Origin: Rhizobium sp. 32-5/1
GTDB lineage: Bacteria > Pseudomonadota > Alphaproteobacteria > Rhizobiales > Rhizobiaceae
NCBI RefSeq assembly: GCF_029537235.1
Contig: NZ_CP120638.1
Span: forward strand, 682,001 to 746,000
Direction of reading: 5' to 3'
Length of the DNA: 64,000 bases
Positions 1-10,160 of the stretch are shown one piece after another. Position 1 is the stretch's first letter. Each line of letters begins with the position of its first letter. The position numbers and the translations under genes are program-made. The notes beneath the pieces are model-generated. The model had not been told where the DNA came from. It saw nothing but the letters and a program-made list of their open reading frames with translations, and did no database searches.

Positions 1-738
1 GTGCGCCTGCGCATCGCGGCGACCGACGTGACCCGGATCTATTCAATTGCGCTGGAGGGCGCGCCCACAAGCGTGGTCGCGCTTGATGCCAATCCGGTCG
101 AGACGCCCTTCCCGCTCGACCTTCTGGACCTTGCTCCCGGCCAGCGCGCCGATCTGGTCGTCCGCATGCCGGACGGTGAGGGCGAAACAGTGACGCTGCG
201 CAATGTCCGTGGCAATAAGCCCTGGACGATCGCAACCTTCCGTTCGACCGGTGCGTCCCTCAAGCGTGATCTTCGCGATGTCGTGCCGCTTACCGCCAAC
301 CCCATTGCCGAGGCAGACCTGTCGATGGCGACGCGCATCCCGCTCGATTTCACCGCAACCGCCGAACATGCGCCCTCGCCCAGCCTCTGCGGCACGCTTG
401 GCTATACTTTCTGGGCGATCAACAAGGTGGCATGGCCGGGCGACACCCCGGACCCAGTGTCCCCGCTCGCCGAACTGAAGCTCGGGAAAAGCTATGTGCT
501 GCAGGTGGCGAACCGTACCCCGCATGCCCACCCCATCCATCTGCACGGCATGAGCTTTCGCATCCTCAGTTCCAACAAGCGCACGTTCCTGCCGCCGCCG
601 ACCGACACGATCCTGCTGTTGCCGGACGAACGGGCGGAACTCGGGCTTGTGGCCGACAACATCGGCGACTGGATCCTTCATTGCCACATCATCGAACACC
701 AGAAGACCGGCATGACCGGATATTTCCACGTGGCCTGA
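1..738 (+). CDS. Multicopper oxidase, C-terminal part (5' end outside window)
   Basis: The frame is open from the first base, so the start lies upstream; 245 residues are visible. Copper-ligand motifs of the C-terminal cupredoxin domain are clear: an H-x-H-P-x-H-x-H cluster at visible residues 175-182 and an HCHIIEH-type cluster at 227-233 followed by a methionine at 238, the usual type-1 axial ligand position. Multicopper oxidases couple four one-electron oxidations to reduction of O2 to water, and bacterial members of this size class are periplasmic (CueO or CopA type). The N-terminal domains and any Tat signal are not visible, so substrate (copper, phenolics, siderophore) cannot be assigned. 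Confidence 0.9.
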   Translation: MRLRIAATDVTRIYSIALEGAPTSVVALDANPVETPFPLDLLDLAPGQRADLVVRMPDGEGETVTLRNVRGNKPWTIATFRSTGASLKRDLRDVVPLTANPIAEADLSMATRIPLDFTATAEHAPSPSLCGTLGYTFWAINKVAWPGDTPDPVSPLAELKLGKSYVLQVANRTPHAHPIHLHGMSFRILSSNKRTFLPPPTDTILLLPDERAELGLVADNIGDWILHCHIIEHQKTGMTGYFHVA

Positions 739-823
739 GTTTTTCGATTGTGACGGCGGCTTTGAAGCGTTACATCGGAAGCCTCGTTCAACGCCGCATT
801 TTCGCCATAGTGATTGAAGTTTG

Positions 824-1969
824 ATGATTGAGACAACCGCCGAACTCGCCGCCGCCTGCAAAACGCTCGCGACGGCGCCCTACTTAACGATCGACACGGA
901 ATTCCTGCGTGAAACCACCTTTTGGCCCCAGCTTTGCCTGGTCCAGATGGCCGGCCCGGATATCGCCGTGATTGTCGATCCGCTGGCCAAGGGCCTTGAT
1001 CTCGGGCCATTCTTCGAACTGATGGCAAATACCGATGTCGTGAAGGTCTTCCACGCCGCACGACAGGATATCGAGATCATCTACAATCTCGGCAACCTGA
1101 TCCCGCATCCGATCTTCGATACGCAGGTCGCCGCGATGGTCTGCGGCTTCGGCGATAGCGTCTCCTATGACCAACTGGTCAGCCGCATCAAGGGCGAGCA
1201 TATCGACAAGTCGTCGCGCTTCACCGATTGGAGCCGGCGGCCGTTGACGGAAAAGCAGTTGGACTACGCGCTTGCCGACGTCACCCACCTGCGCGACGTC
1301 TACCTCCACCTGAAGACCGAGCTTGAGCGCGAAGGCCGCTCGCTCTGGCTGACCGAGGAAATGGCGATCCTGGAGGCCAAGGAAACCTACGATATTCACC
1401 CTGATGATGCCTGGCAGCGGCTGAAGATGCGGCTGAAGAAGCCGGTGGAACTTGCCGTGCTGCAGAAGGTCGCCGCCTGGCGCGAACGCGAGGCCCGCGG
1501 CCGCAACGTTCCGCGCGGCCGCATTCTCAAGGACGACGCGCTCTACGAGATCGCCCAGCAGCAGCCGAAGGACGCCGACGCGCTGGCCCGCCTGCGCACG
1601 ATACCCAAGGGCTGGGAGCGCTCAACCGCCGGCGCCGCGATCACCGAAGCCGTCAACGCAGCCCTGGAAATCCCGAAGAACGAAATGCCGCGCCTGCCGC
1701 GCCAGAACCAGTCTCCGGAAGGAGCCGCCGCCGCCATCGAAATGCTTAAGGTGCTTTTGAAGCTGATCGCGGAAAAACAAGGCGTCGCGGCAAAGATCGT
1801 CGCTAATACCGACGATCTCGAGCGCATTGCAGCCGAAGGCGAGAAAGCCGATGTCGGCGCGCTGAAGGGCTGGCGGCGCGAATTGTTCGGCGATACCGCA
1901 CTGAAGCTGATCAACGGCGAGGTTGCCCTGCGTTTCGTGGATAAGAAGATCGAGGCTGTCGAGCTTTAA
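824..1969 (+). CDS. rnd: Ribonuclease D
   Basis: A 381-residue 3'-to-5' exoribonuclease of the DEDD superfamily, acting in 3' maturation of tRNA and other stable RNAs. The N-terminal domain shows Exo I (IDTEFLRE, residues 23-30, with D24 and E26), Exo II (FHAARQD, about residue 82) and Exo III (YALADVTHL, about residue 151). An HRDC-type nucleic-acid-binding region follows at about residues 210-290. Length matches bacterial RNase D. ATG at 824 is preferred over the in-frame TTG directly before it. It starts about 85 bp after the multicopper oxidase on the same strand. Confidence 0.95.
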   Translation: MIETTAELAAACKTLATAPYLTIDTEFLRETTFWPQLCLVQMAGPDIAVIVDPLAKGLDLGPFFELMANTDVVKVFHAARQDIEIIYNLGNLIPHPIFDTQVAAMVCGFGDSVSYDQLVSRIKGEHIDKSSRFTDWSRRPLTEKQLDYALADVTHLRDVYLHLKTELEREGRSLWLTEEMAILEAKETYDIHPDDAWQRLKMRLKKPVELAVLQKVAAWREREARGRNVPRGRILKDDALYEIAQQQPKDADALARLRTIPKGWERSTAGAAITEAVNAALEIPKNEMPRLPRQNQSPEGAAAAIEMLKVLLKLIAEKQGVAAKIVANTDDLERIAAEGEKADVGALKGWRRELFGDTALKLINGEVALRFVDKKIEAVEL

Positions 1970-2089
1970 CTGTCCATCCGGCAGCAAGGCCGGTGCCGAA
2001 GAAGTGACAGGCCGCCACCTACAAAACTGCTTGACCCGGTTTACTCACATGGAGGATTGTCCGCCAGTCGCAACGGCGAAGCGGAAATC

Positions 2090-3157
2090 ATGCCGGAAAT
2101 CTCTCCCACACAGAACTGGCTGCTGATCGCCTTTGGATTGGCCGTCAGCGGCATGATCTACAGCCTATTGATGTATCCTGAGGGCTCGATCCTGATCGGC
2201 GCAGTCTTTGCGCTTTTCACCGGCATGCCGATCCTTGCCTTCGAGCGCCGCGTGCTGCTGAGACCACTGCATCGGCGGATCGAAAAGCTGCCGACGCTTT
2301 CCTTCGTCTTGGCATCGATCATCGTCTACGAAGTTATCATGAGTGCCGGTTATGCGCTGGCCGGGCTTCTGCTTTCGTCGCTCGGCCTTCTCCGTCACGC
2401 CACATGGCTGGAAGTTCTGGTTATTCCCTTCGATGTCTTTCTCTATGCGCTCGGCGTCTGCGCCCTGATCATCTTCATCCTGCGGGTGCGCGACCTTCTC
2501 GGCCGCGACGTCTTTACCAGCATGCTGATCAGCCGCTACCGCAATCCTGTCGAGGAAGAACGTGTCTTCCTGTTCATCGACCTTGCCGATTCGACAGCCT
2601 TTGCCGAGACGCATGGCGACCTGCGGGCACAACAGTTTCTCCACGCGCTATTTGCGGCTTTCGCTGAGCCCGTACGACGCCACCTTGGCTCGATCGATGA
2701 TTACGTCGGCGACGCCGCGATCGTCACCTGGCCGCTTCGCCGAGGCATTCGCCATGCGCGCTGCGTTCGCTGCATCTTCGACATTTTGGATGAGATCGAA
2801 GCCAATGCCGACGTCTGGCGGAAGAATTTCGGGCAGGTGCCGCGTCTGCGCGCTGCCCTGCACGGGGGCGTCATCATCACCGCGGAAATTGGCGTCGATC
2901 ATCACAAGATCACCTATTTCGGCGACACGGTGAACACGACGGCACGGTTGGAAAGCCTGTGCAAGGCACTCGACCGCACCGTGCTGATCTCGGCGGACCT
3001 ATCGCACCGTATCGCCCTGCCCGGTTCAATCCAAGCGGAAGATCTCGGCGAACACGCCGTCAAGGGCCGCGGCCAGACCGTTGGCATCCTGTCCTTGAAG
3101 AAGCGCATCAACGTCCTACGCAACGCCATGCGTATGCAGCCGGTCGCAGCCGAATAG
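2090..3157 (+). CDS. Membrane-anchored class III adenylate/guanylate cyclase
   Basis: A 355-residue protein. The first about 150 residues hold four or so hydrophobic segments (about residues 8-28, 35-50, 70-100 and 110-130), predicting an integral membrane sensor region. A class III nucleotide cyclase domain follows. Its two metal-binding aspartates are visible in FIDLADST and in DDYVGDAA, and the later FGDTVNTTARLE block is typical of the family. The product should be cAMP or cGMP; the sequence does not decide which. An in-frame TTG at 2057 would add 11 residues but sits only one base after GGAGG, so ATG 2090 is preferred, with moderate certainty. It ends 28 bp from the convergent ppx gene. 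Confidence 0.85.
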   Translation: MPEISPTQNWLLIAFGLAVSGMIYSLLMYPEGSILIGAVFALFTGMPILAFERRVLLRPLHRRIEKLPTLSFVLASIIVYEVIMSAGYALAGLLLSSLGLLRHATWLEVLVIPFDVFLYALGVCALIIFILRVRDLLGRDVFTSMLISRYRNPVEEERVFLFIDLADSTAFAETHGDLRAQQFLHALFAAFAEPVRRHLGSIDDYVGDAAIVTWPLRRGIRHARCVRCIFDILDEIEANADVWRKNFGQVPRLRAALHGGVIITAEIGVDHHKITYFGDTVNTTARLESLCKALDRTVLISADLSHRIALPGSIQAEDLGEHAVKGRGQTVGILSLKKRINVLRNAMRMQPVAAE

Positions 3158-3185
3158 TTTTATCCCAAAGCATCGGCAGCCGGAC

Positions 3186-4709
3186 TTACTCTTCAAAAAC
3201 GAAAGCAATCTTCTTGCCGGTGAGCTTCGACAATTGCTGCAAACGGCCATCCAACCGCTCGCCGGCAAAATCGCTGTAGGCGGACGGAACCACGAATTCC
3301 AGGTCCAGTTCGGAGTTTTCCGCCGGACGGATGCGCAGGTTGCGGACGACGCCGGGCATGGATGCGGAGAACAGATAGACAACACGCAGCAATCCGCCGA
3401 TCAGCTTGGCAAGCTCAAGGAGGCGCGGTGTCGTGATTCCCGTCAGCGGCCCCGTGGCCCCATCGTCGTGCAGACCTTCGAACCGGTAGTAATTGGCAAG
3501 CGCAATATAGGCGCGCCCAGCATGGGTGATGCCGGAAAACGTGCTGTGGGCGATGATGTTGAGCGCCTGCAGGCCGCGATAATCCGGATGCGCGCGCCAG
3601 CTGATGTCTGCCAGCAGGCAGGCAGCCTGCCGGTAGCGGCTTTCTTCGTCGGTCTCGTTGACGCCGAAGAAAGAGACCATGCGCCCGGTCCAGTCGGCAA
3701 GCTCACGGGCATGTTCGGGGGATCGGGCACGCAGGATCGCGAGTTCGCCGGCAGCAGTCAGCAACGGATCGCGGTTTCTTTCCTGATCGGACAGGAGTGA
3801 AAACAGATAGCCCTCCCGCACGCCGAGCGCCGAGAACGAGACACGGGCCGGCTTCATCAGTGCGATTGCTTCCTGCATCGCGATGGCGCCGAACGGCAAA
3901 AGATTGCGGCGGCTCTTGGAGATCGCCGCATAGGCGGGCGCCTTGATATCCTTGGGCTCGATCACTTCCGCCAGGAAAGCCATCGCCTCCTCGAACGAGA
4001 TTTCGTAGCCCTGCATCATGTGCAGCGGATAGTTGCGCAGTTCCATGTGCAGCTTGGCGATCGAGCGCCAAGTTCCGCCGACGGCGTAAAATGTGCGGCC
4101 GGTGGCGTTCTTCAGCACCGCAGCGTCGCGCATATAGCGGCGCACATGCGAGCGAGCCTTGACGATCGAGCCCTGGGCATGCTCCGAAAGGCGGATGCCG
4201 CCGAGCGGCAGGGTGATGCCTTTGCCGATCACGCGTCCGGCGACGTCGATCAGTTCGAGTGAGCCGCCGCCGAGATCACCAACGACGCCGTCGGGATCAT
4301 GGTAGCCGCTGACGATGCCGAGCGCCGAGAAATAGGCCTCTTCCTCGCCCGTCAGGACGCGAACCTTCTGCGACAGGATGATTTCGGCGCGGCGAATGAA
4401 ATCGGGGCCGTTCGAGGCGTCGCGCGCGGCAGCCGTCGCCAGCACAAAAACGGTCGAGGCGCGGGCCTGCGTCGATAGCGCCTTGAAGCGATAAAGCGCC
4501 TTCAGCGCCCGCTCGACACTTTCGGCATCCATGCGACCGGTCGCGTCGATGCCCTTGCCGAGCCCGCACATGACCTTTTCATTGAAAAGCACCGCAGGCG
4601 CGCGGCTCAGCCCCTCATAGATCACGAGACGAATGGAGTTCGACCCGATATCGATGACGGAGACCGGGGCGATGCCAGGCAGCCGCCCCTGCGCTTCTGA
4701 TTCTACCAT
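3186..4709 (-). CDS. ppx: Exopolyphosphatase (Ppx/GppA family)
   Basis: A 507-residue member of the Ppx/GppA phosphatase family of the ASKHA superfamily, which hydrolyses terminal phosphates from polyphosphate or pppGpp. Signature phosphate-binding loops are present: VIDIGSNSIRLV near residue 19 and GDLGGGSLEL near residue 144. The length fits the two-domain plus HD-like C-terminal form. It lies 11 bp downstream of ppk on the same strand, so synthesis and breakdown of polyphosphate are probably co-transcribed. The pairing with ppk favours polyphosphate as substrate; a pppGpp activity cannot be excluded. Confidence 0.92.
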   Translation of the reverse strand: MVESEAQGRLPGIAPVSVIDIGSNSIRLVIYEGLSRAPAVLFNEKVMCGLGKGIDATGRMDAESVERALKALYRFKALSTQARASTVFVLATAAARDASNGPDFIRRAEIILSQKVRVLTGEEEAYFSALGIVSGYHDPDGVVGDLGGGSLELIDVAGRVIGKGITLPLGGIRLSEHAQGSIVKARSHVRRYMRDAAVLKNATGRTFYAVGGTWRSIAKLHMELRNYPLHMMQGYEISFEEAMAFLAEVIEPKDIKAPAYAAISKSRRNLLPFGAIAMQEAIALMKPARVSFSALGVREGYLFSLLSDQERNRDPLLTAAGELAILRARSPEHARELADWTGRMVSFFGVNETDEESRYRQAACLLADISWRAHPDYRGLQALNIIAHSTFSGITHAGRAYIALANYYRFEGLHDDGATGPLTGITTPRLLELAKLIGGLLRVVYLFSASMPGVVRNLRIRPAENSELDLEFVVPSAYSDFAGERLDGRLQQLSKLTGKKIAFVFEE

Positions 4710-4720
4710 GCAAGTCCAGT

Positions 4721-6910
4721 TTATCGTTTGCGGCCGTGGTTCCAGCCGGCAATAAGCTTCGGTGTGCTGGATTTCAAGGCCTCTCCTCGCCCGGAAAGGC
4801 TCGGATTGGTCATGAAGTAATGCTGCGCATTGAACGGTTCGGCGCCGGCTGCGACCTCCATGCGCCGCGACGTGCCGTCGGGCAGGATTTCGTAGCTTTG
4901 CTGGTTGTCGATAAGATTGCCCAGCATGATCTGCGACAGTACCTGTTCGTGCACAGTCCGGTTGATGAGAGGAACGAGGGTCTCAACGCGCCGGTCCAGA
5001 TTGCGCGGCATCATATCCGCGGAGCCGATATAAACAAGCGCGTTCTCCGAGGGAAGGCCGTGGCCGTTTCCGAAGCAGAAAATACGCGAATGTTCGAGGA
5101 ACCGTCCGACGATCGATTTGACGCGGATATTGTCTGATAGCCCCGGAACCTGTGGCCGCAGGCAGCAGATGCCGCGCACCACGAGATCGATCTCGACACC
5201 CGCGGCACTCGCCGCATAGAGCGCGTCGATGATTTCGGGATCGACCAGCGAGTTCATCTTCATCCAGATCGCGGCAGGCGCGCCGTTCTTCGCATGCTCG
5301 ATCTCCTGTCCTATATGCCGGAGAATACGCGGACGCAGCGTGTTGGGTGAGATCGCGATCTTGGCGCCTTCTTCCGGCTCGCCGTAACCGGTGATGAAAT
5401 TGAAGATGTTCGCCATGTCATGGGCGATGGTCGGATTGCAGGTGAAGAAGGACAGGTCGGTGTAGATCTTGGCGGTCACCGGGTGGTAATTTCCTGTGCC
5501 GAGGTGGCAATAGGTCCTGAGCTTGCCTTCTTCGCGCCGCACCACCATCGACATCTTCGCATGGGTCTTCAATTCGATGAAGCCGAACACCACCTGAACG
5601 CCGGCACGCTCGAGGTCGCGGGCCCAGCGGATATTGGCTTCCTCGTCGAATCTGGCCTTGAGTTCGACCAGCGCCGTCACCGATTTGCCAGCCTCGGCGG
5701 CATCGATCAGGGCGCGCACGATCGGGCTGTCGTTCGATGTGCGGTAAAGCGTCTGCTTTATCGCCACCACTTCCGGATCGCGTGCAGCCTGGAGCAGGAA
5801 CTGGACCACAACGTCGAAAGATTCGTACGGATGATGGACGACCATGTCCTTTTCGCGGATGGCGGCGAGGCAGTCGCCGGCATGCTCGCGGACCCGTTCG
5901 GGAAATCGCGCATTGTAGGGATCGAAACGCAGGTCGTCGCGCGGCGCCTTGACGATCTGCGACATGGTGTCGAGCGCCAGAAGGCCCGGCAGAACAGCCA
6001 CGCGGTTTTCCGGAACGTTGAGTTCCTGGACGACGAATTTGTGCAGTTCCGCCGGCATTTCCGAATCGATCTCGATGCGGATGACGGAACCACGGCGACG
6101 GCGCTTCAGCGCTGTCTCGAAGAAGCGCACCAGGTCTTCGGCTTCTTCCTCGACCTCGATATCGCTGTCGCGAATGATCCGGAACGTGCCTGAACCCTGA
6201 ACCTCGTAGCCCGGGAACAGCCGGCCGATAAACAGCGACACGACGTCTTCCAGCGTGATGTAGCGGATGACAGATTTCGCATCGGGAAGCCGGATGAAGC
6301 GGTCGAGAGCCACCGGAAGGCGCAAAAGCGCCGTCATAGGCTCGCGTCCGCTCTTGCTGATCAGCTGCAGCCCCATGGAGAAGCCGAGATTGGGGATGAA
6401 CGGAAATGGATGCGCCGGATCGATGGCGAGCGGCGTCAGCACCGGGAAGATCGACTGGTCGAATTCGCTGGCAAGCCAGACCTTGTCCTGTGCAGACAGC
6501 GATGCCGGACGGATGATCAGGATGTCTTCCTTGGCCAGATATTGCTGCAGTACGGCCAGCGAGGCCTGCTGCTCCATCTGCAGGTTGTCGATCTCCTTGA
6601 GGATTTCTTCCAGCTGCTCCGCCGGCGTCTTGCCGTCCGGGCTGCGCATCAAAAGCCCCTGGCGCACCTGGCCTTCGAGGCCGGCGACGCGCACCATGAA
6701 GAATTCGTCGAGGTTGGCAGCGGAAATCGACAGGAAACGCACACGCTCAAGCAGGGGATGAGCCGTATTCAGCGTCTCCTCGAGCACGCGTCGATTGAAC
6801 TGCAGCCAGGAGAATTCGCGATTGATGAAACGATCCGGGCTGGAGCGCAGTTCATTTGTCGCCGCGGCCAGGGCCTCCGTTGCGGAAATATCAGATGTCG
6901 CATTGTCCAT
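4721..6910 (-). CDS. ppk1: Polyphosphate kinase 1
   Basis: Reversibly transfers the gamma phosphate of ATP to polyphosphate. About 729 residues, within the usual 690-740 for PPK1. The N-terminal signature [17 protein letters not shown] is near residue 30. The two phospholipase-D-like C-terminal halves carry the histidine motifs ELKTHAKM (the likely autophosphorylated His) and [10 protein letters not shown]. The start at 6910 (MDNATSD) is chosen because GGCGGA lies 6-8 bases upstream; in-frame ATGs at 6931 and 6925 have weaker sites. It is the third gene of the run permease-hdaA-ppk-ppx. Confidence 0.95.
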   Translation of the reverse strand: MDNATSDISATEALAAATNELRSSPDRFINREFSWLQFNRRVLEETLNTAHPLLERVRFLSISAANLDEFFMVRVAGLEGQVRQGLLMRSPDGKTPAEQLEEILKEIDNLQMEQQASLAVLQQYLAKEDILIIRPASLSAQDKVWLASEFDQSIFPVLTPLAIDPAHPFPFIPNLGFSMGLQLISKSGREPMTALLRLPVALDRFIRLPDAKSVIRYITLEDVVSLFIGRLFPGYEVQGSGTFRIIRDSDIEVEEEAEDLVRFFETALKRRRRGSVIRIEIDSEMPAELHKFVVQELNVPENRVAVLPGLLALDTMSQIVKAPRDDLRFDPYNARFPERVREHAGDCLAAIREKDMVVHHPYESFDVVVQFLLQAARDPEVVAIKQTLYRTSNDSPIVRALIDAAEAGKSVTALVELKARFDEEANIRWARDLERAGVQVVFGFIELKTHAKMSMVVRREEGKLRTYCHLGTGNYHPVTAKIYTDLSFFTCNPTIAHDMANIFNFITGYGEPEEGAKIAISPNTLRPRILRHIGQEIEHAKNGAPAAIWMKMNSLVDPEIIDALYAASAAGVEIDLVVRGICCLRPQVPGLSDNIRVKSIVGRFLEHSRIFCFGNGHGLPSENALVYIGSADMMPRNLDRRVETLVPLINRTVHEQVLSQIMLGNLIDNQQSYEILPDGTSRRMEVAAGAEPFNAQHYFMTNPSLSGRGEALKSSTPKLIAGWNHGRKR

Positions 6911-6974
6911 GTCTGTTCCGCCCATTTCCATTTCAGCTTGCCGCTAGCGCAGTTTGACGACACGAAAGTGACAG

Positions 6975-7661
6975 TCAATCGCCTTCGCGCGCATTTCCCA
7001 ATTCGGTCAGCACTTCCAGCGCCAGCGCACGGCTGATCCGTGTGCGGCGCGACAGCGCCAGCCGGTCGAGCTTTTCCACGATGGTCTGCGCCGCATCCAG
7101 CGAGCGCTCCATGCGGGTGACGATGTAGCCGATCAGCTTCTCATCGACCGTCAACTGCCGGTCCGAAAACAGCTTGACCAGAACCAGCGCCAGAAGCTCG
7201 TCGTCCGGCTCGCCGATCTCAACGACCGTTGCCGCCTTCAACCGCGAGCGCAGATCCGCCAGTTCCACTGGCCAGGACATCGGCCAGAGCCGCGTGGTGA
7301 TCAGAAGGCCGGTGCCGTTTTCGCGCACGCTGTTGATGACATGAAACAGCGCCTGATCATCAAAGCCACGCCGATCCGCATCCTCGAACAGCACGGGCTG
7401 TCGGGCAGCTATGTCCGCGGCATCACTGCCTGTCTGCGGATGGATGGGCACGGCGCCGCTCTTTTCGCGCCAGATGCTGGCCAGATGCGATTTCCCCGAT
7501 CCGACGGGCCCGGCAAGGATGACGACAGGCGACGACCATTGCGGCCAGGTATCGACGATCGACACGGCAGCGCTCAGCGGATCGGAGATCAGAAGATCAT
7601 CGCGGCCGATGGCAGGGTCGTGTTCGAAGGCAAGCGGCAATTGTTCCGATACTGGTTTCAT
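6975..7661 (-). CDS. hdaA: HdaA, DnaA-related regulator of replication initiation
   Basis: A 228-residue AAA+ protein resembling the ATPase domain of DnaA without the DNA-binding domain IV, as in Hda of E. coli and HdaA of Caulobacter. A sliding-clamp-binding peptide, QLPLAF, lies at residues 7-12. The P-loop AGPVGSGKSHLA is near residue 50. The family stimulates ATP hydrolysis by DnaA on clamp-loaded DNA and so prevents over-initiation. It begins 5 bp after the permease gene and lies 64 bp before ppk, so all are likely one transcript. Confidence 0.92.
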   Translation of the reverse strand: MKPVSEQLPLAFEHDPAIGRDDLLISDPLSAAVSIVDTWPQWSSPVVILAGPVGSGKSHLASIWREKSGAVPIHPQTGSDAADIAARQPVLFEDADRRGFDDQALFHVINSVRENGTGLLITTRLWPMSWPVELADLRSRLKAATVVEIGEPDDELLALVLVKLFSDRQLTVDEKLIGYIVTRMERSLDAAQTIVEKLDRLALSRRTRISRALALEVLTELGNAREGD

Positions 7662-7666
7662 GGCGC

Positions 7667-8827
7667 TTATGCCGTGCCGTCCGGCTTTTTGATAGCCTCT
7701 TCGTTCGAGACGATCAGCGTTTTCGGCACAGCCGGCGTAATCAAGGTGGTGTGGCCATGATAGAGATCGCTCTCAAGATAACGTCCGAGTGCGAAGCGCA
7801 CCAGGACGCCAAGGGCGGCTGCCGCCGGAACGGCGACCAGAAGACCGACGAAGCCGAACAGCGCGCCAAAGGCAAGCAGGGCGAACATCAGCCAGACCGG
7901 ATGCAGACCGACGCTTTTGCCGACCAGACGCGGCTGAAGAATATTGCCCTCCAGAAACTGGCCGCTGAAGAAGATCACCAGCACCACGATGATGGTTGTG
8001 TAGTCCGGCCAGAACTGTACAAGCGCGATGCCCAGCGCCAGCACGAGGCCGATCATCGATCCGACATAGGGAATGAAGCTGATCACGCCGCTGAACAGAC
8101 CGATTAAAAGGCCGAAATTCAGCCCAACGAGGGACAGGCCGATCCCGTAGTAAAGGCCGAGAATAATGCAGAGTGATCCCTGCCCGCGCACGAAACCGGC
8201 GATCGTCGTATCCATGTCGCGGGCGATCTGGCGAACGGTCGCCAGTTGCGGACGGGGAACCCAGCTATCGACCTTGGCAATCATGCGGTCCCAGTCCAGA
8301 AGCAGGTAGAAGGCGACGACCGGGGTGATGATGAACAGCGAGATGATGTCGAGGAGCGCGACGCCCGAGTTCCACAACTGCTGGAACAGCGTGCCGAGGA
8401 AACCGGCGCCCTGCTCCAGAAGCTTGGCGGAATTCTCCTTGATCTGCCCCATCTGGCTACTGATCCAGCCCGGCACGAGGGAGGATTGCGCATCGGTCAG
8501 CAATTCCTGCAGCTTGGTGATATAGCCCGGCATTTTCTCGATGAAGTCTGCCGCCTGGCTGGCAATCAGCGGGATGACGATCATCAGCGATAGGGCAAAG
8601 ACGACAATGAAGCCGATCAGGATGAAGACCGTCGCCCACATCCGGCTCAGCCCCCGGCGCTCCAGCCAGTCGGCGACCGGATCGAGGAAATAGGCGAGCG
8701 CCATGCCGGCAATGAACGGCAATAGGATCGAGCTGAAAACGAGCAGGAAAATCACGAAGACGGCCAGGGACAGGAGCCAGAACATCACCTGTCGCCAGAG
8801 GCTCGCCGGATTGATTTGGATTGGCAT
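7667..8827 (-). CDS. AI-2E/PerM family membrane protein
   Basis: A 386-residue integral membrane protein of the AI-2 exporter-like (PerM/YdiK) superfamily. About eight hydrophobic helices are visible: two close to the N-terminus (about residues 8-45), one near 60-85, one before residue 165, and a block of four from about 215 to the end. ATG 8827 is chosen because AAGGAG lies 7 bases upstream; an in-frame ATG at 8863 lacks such a site. The transported substrate is unknown for most members, and signal export should not be assumed from the family name. It heads the run with hdaA, ppk and ppx and is divergent from purM across 262 bp. Confidence 0.85.
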   Translation of the reverse strand: MPIQINPASLWRQVMFWLLSLAVFVIFLLVFSSILLPFIAGMALAYFLDPVADWLERRGLSRMWATVFILIGFIVVFALSLMIVIPLIASQAADFIEKMPGYITKLQELLTDAQSSLVPGWISSQMGQIKENSAKLLEQGAGFLGTLFQQLWNSGVALLDIISLFIITPVVAFYLLLDWDRMIAKVDSWVPRPQLATVRQIARDMDTTIAGFVRGQGSLCIILGLYYGIGLSLVGLNFGLLIGLFSGVISFIPYVGSMIGLVLALGIALVQFWPDYTTIIVVLVIFFSGQFLEGNILQPRLVGKSVGLHPVWLMFALLAFGALFGFVGLLVAVPAAAALGVLVRFALGRYLESDLYHGHTTLITPAVPKTLIVSNEEAIKKPDGTA

Positions 8828-9089
8828 CGTCAACTCCTTGCCTTCCCGATGGGCGCCATGCACGCGACCCGGCCTGATGGTCTTGTCTCAACGCAGATAG
8901 GATGCACCTGCAAGACTGGTCAAGCCTGCGGCCTGCAGATGCCGCCAAATCATGCGACCTCATGCCTGCGCGCCCCAAGAACAGCAGCAAAGCGGTGAAA
9001 AAGCGGCAATCCCGTCGGCAAGATGCTTGCACTTCCCCCTCATCATGCCAATCGCATCCGCAACGTGACGAGCCAGCGGAGAGCGTGCG

Positions 9090-10160
9090 ATGAGCCAGTC
9101 GGGAAAGAACGGTCTGACCTACAGTGATGCGGGAGTGGACATCGACGCCGGCAATCTGCTGGTCGAGAAGATCAAGCCGCATGTGCGCTCGACCCGCCGC
9201 CCCGGTGCGGATGGCGAGATCGGCGGTTTTGGCGGCCTGTTCGACCTGAAGGCCGCCGGTTTTATCGATCCAGTTCTGGTCGCCGCCAATGACGGCGTCG
9301 GCACCAAGCTCAAGATCGCCATCGACGCCAACAAGCACGACACGGTCGGCATCGACCTCGTCGCCATGTGCGTCAACGACCTCGTCGTGCAGGGCGCGGA
9401 GCCTTTGTTCTTCCTCGACTATTTCGCCACGGGCAAGCTCGATCCGGATCAGGGTGCGGCCATCGTCGGCGGCATTGCGGCCGGTTGCCGCGAGGCCGGC
9501 TGTGCGCTGATCGGTGGCGAGACTGCCGAAATGCCGGGCATGTATGCGGGCGGCGACTACGATCTTGCCGGCTTTGCCGTTGGTGCCGCAGAGCGCGGAC
9601 AGTTGCTGCCATCAGGCGATATCGCAGAGGGCGATGTCATTCTGGGACTCGCTTCCTCCGGCGTGCATTCCAACGGCTATTCGCTGGTCCGCAAGATCGT
9701 TTCGCTCTCGGGCCTTGCCTGGGACGCGACCGCTCCGTTCGGCGAGGGTACCCTGGCTGACGTTTTGATGACCCCGACACGTATCTATGTGAAGCCGCTC
9801 TTGAAGGCGATCCGCGAAACGGGCGCAATCAAGGCTTTGGCACACATCACCGGCGGCGGCTTCCCGGAAAACATTCCGCGGGTCCTGCCAAAACATCTCG
9901 CCGCCGAAATCGATCTCGACAGCATCAAGGCGCCCGCCGTGTTCTCCTGGCTCGCGAAGACCGGCGGCGTGGCTGCAACCGAGATGCTGCGCACCTTCAA
10001 CTGCGGCGTCGGCATGATCGCCGTTGTGTCGGCTGCGGATGCCGAAAAGGTCACAGCCGCTCTCGAAGCCGAAGGCGAGACCGTCTTTGCACTCGGCCGC
10101 ATGGTCGCTCGAGAAGAGGGTGAAGCCGGCACCATCTACAAGGGTACGCTCGCCCTATGA
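9090..10160 (+). CDS. purM: Phosphoribosylformylglycinamidine cyclo-ligase (AIR synthetase)
   Basis: Catalyses ATP-dependent ring closure of FGAM to AIR, step 5 of purine synthesis. 356 residues, the normal size. Visible family blocks are [12 protein letters not shown] near the N-terminus, [10 protein letters not shown] and [24 protein letters not shown] in the ATP-binding half, [11 protein letters not shown], and [22 protein letters not shown] site lies upstream of the ATG. The stop codon overlaps the purN start (ATGA), so the two are translationally coupled. The upstream 262-bp divergent region shows no clear operator to me. Confidence 0.97.
   Translation: MSQSGKNGLTYSDAGVDIDAGNLLVEKIKPHVRSTRRPGADGEIGGFGGLFDLKAAGFIDPVLVAANDGVGTKLKIAIDANKHDTVGIDLVAMCVNDLVVQGAEPLFFLDYFATGKLDPDQGAAIVGGIAAGCREAGCALIGGETAEMPGMYAGGDYDLAGFAVGAAERGQLLPSGDIAEGDVILGLASSGVHSNGYSLVRKIVSLSGLAWDATAPFGEGTLADVLMTPTRIYVKPLLKAIRETGAIKALAHITGGGFPENIPRVLPKHLAAEIDLDSIKAPAVFSWLAKTGGVAATEMLRTFNCGVGMIAVVSAADAEKVTAALEAEGETVFALGRMVAREEGEAGTIYKGTLAL

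Noticed and set aside
821..823. TTG as start of rnd
   Set aside because: It directly precedes an in-frame ATG, adds a single residue and has no ribosome-site advantage.
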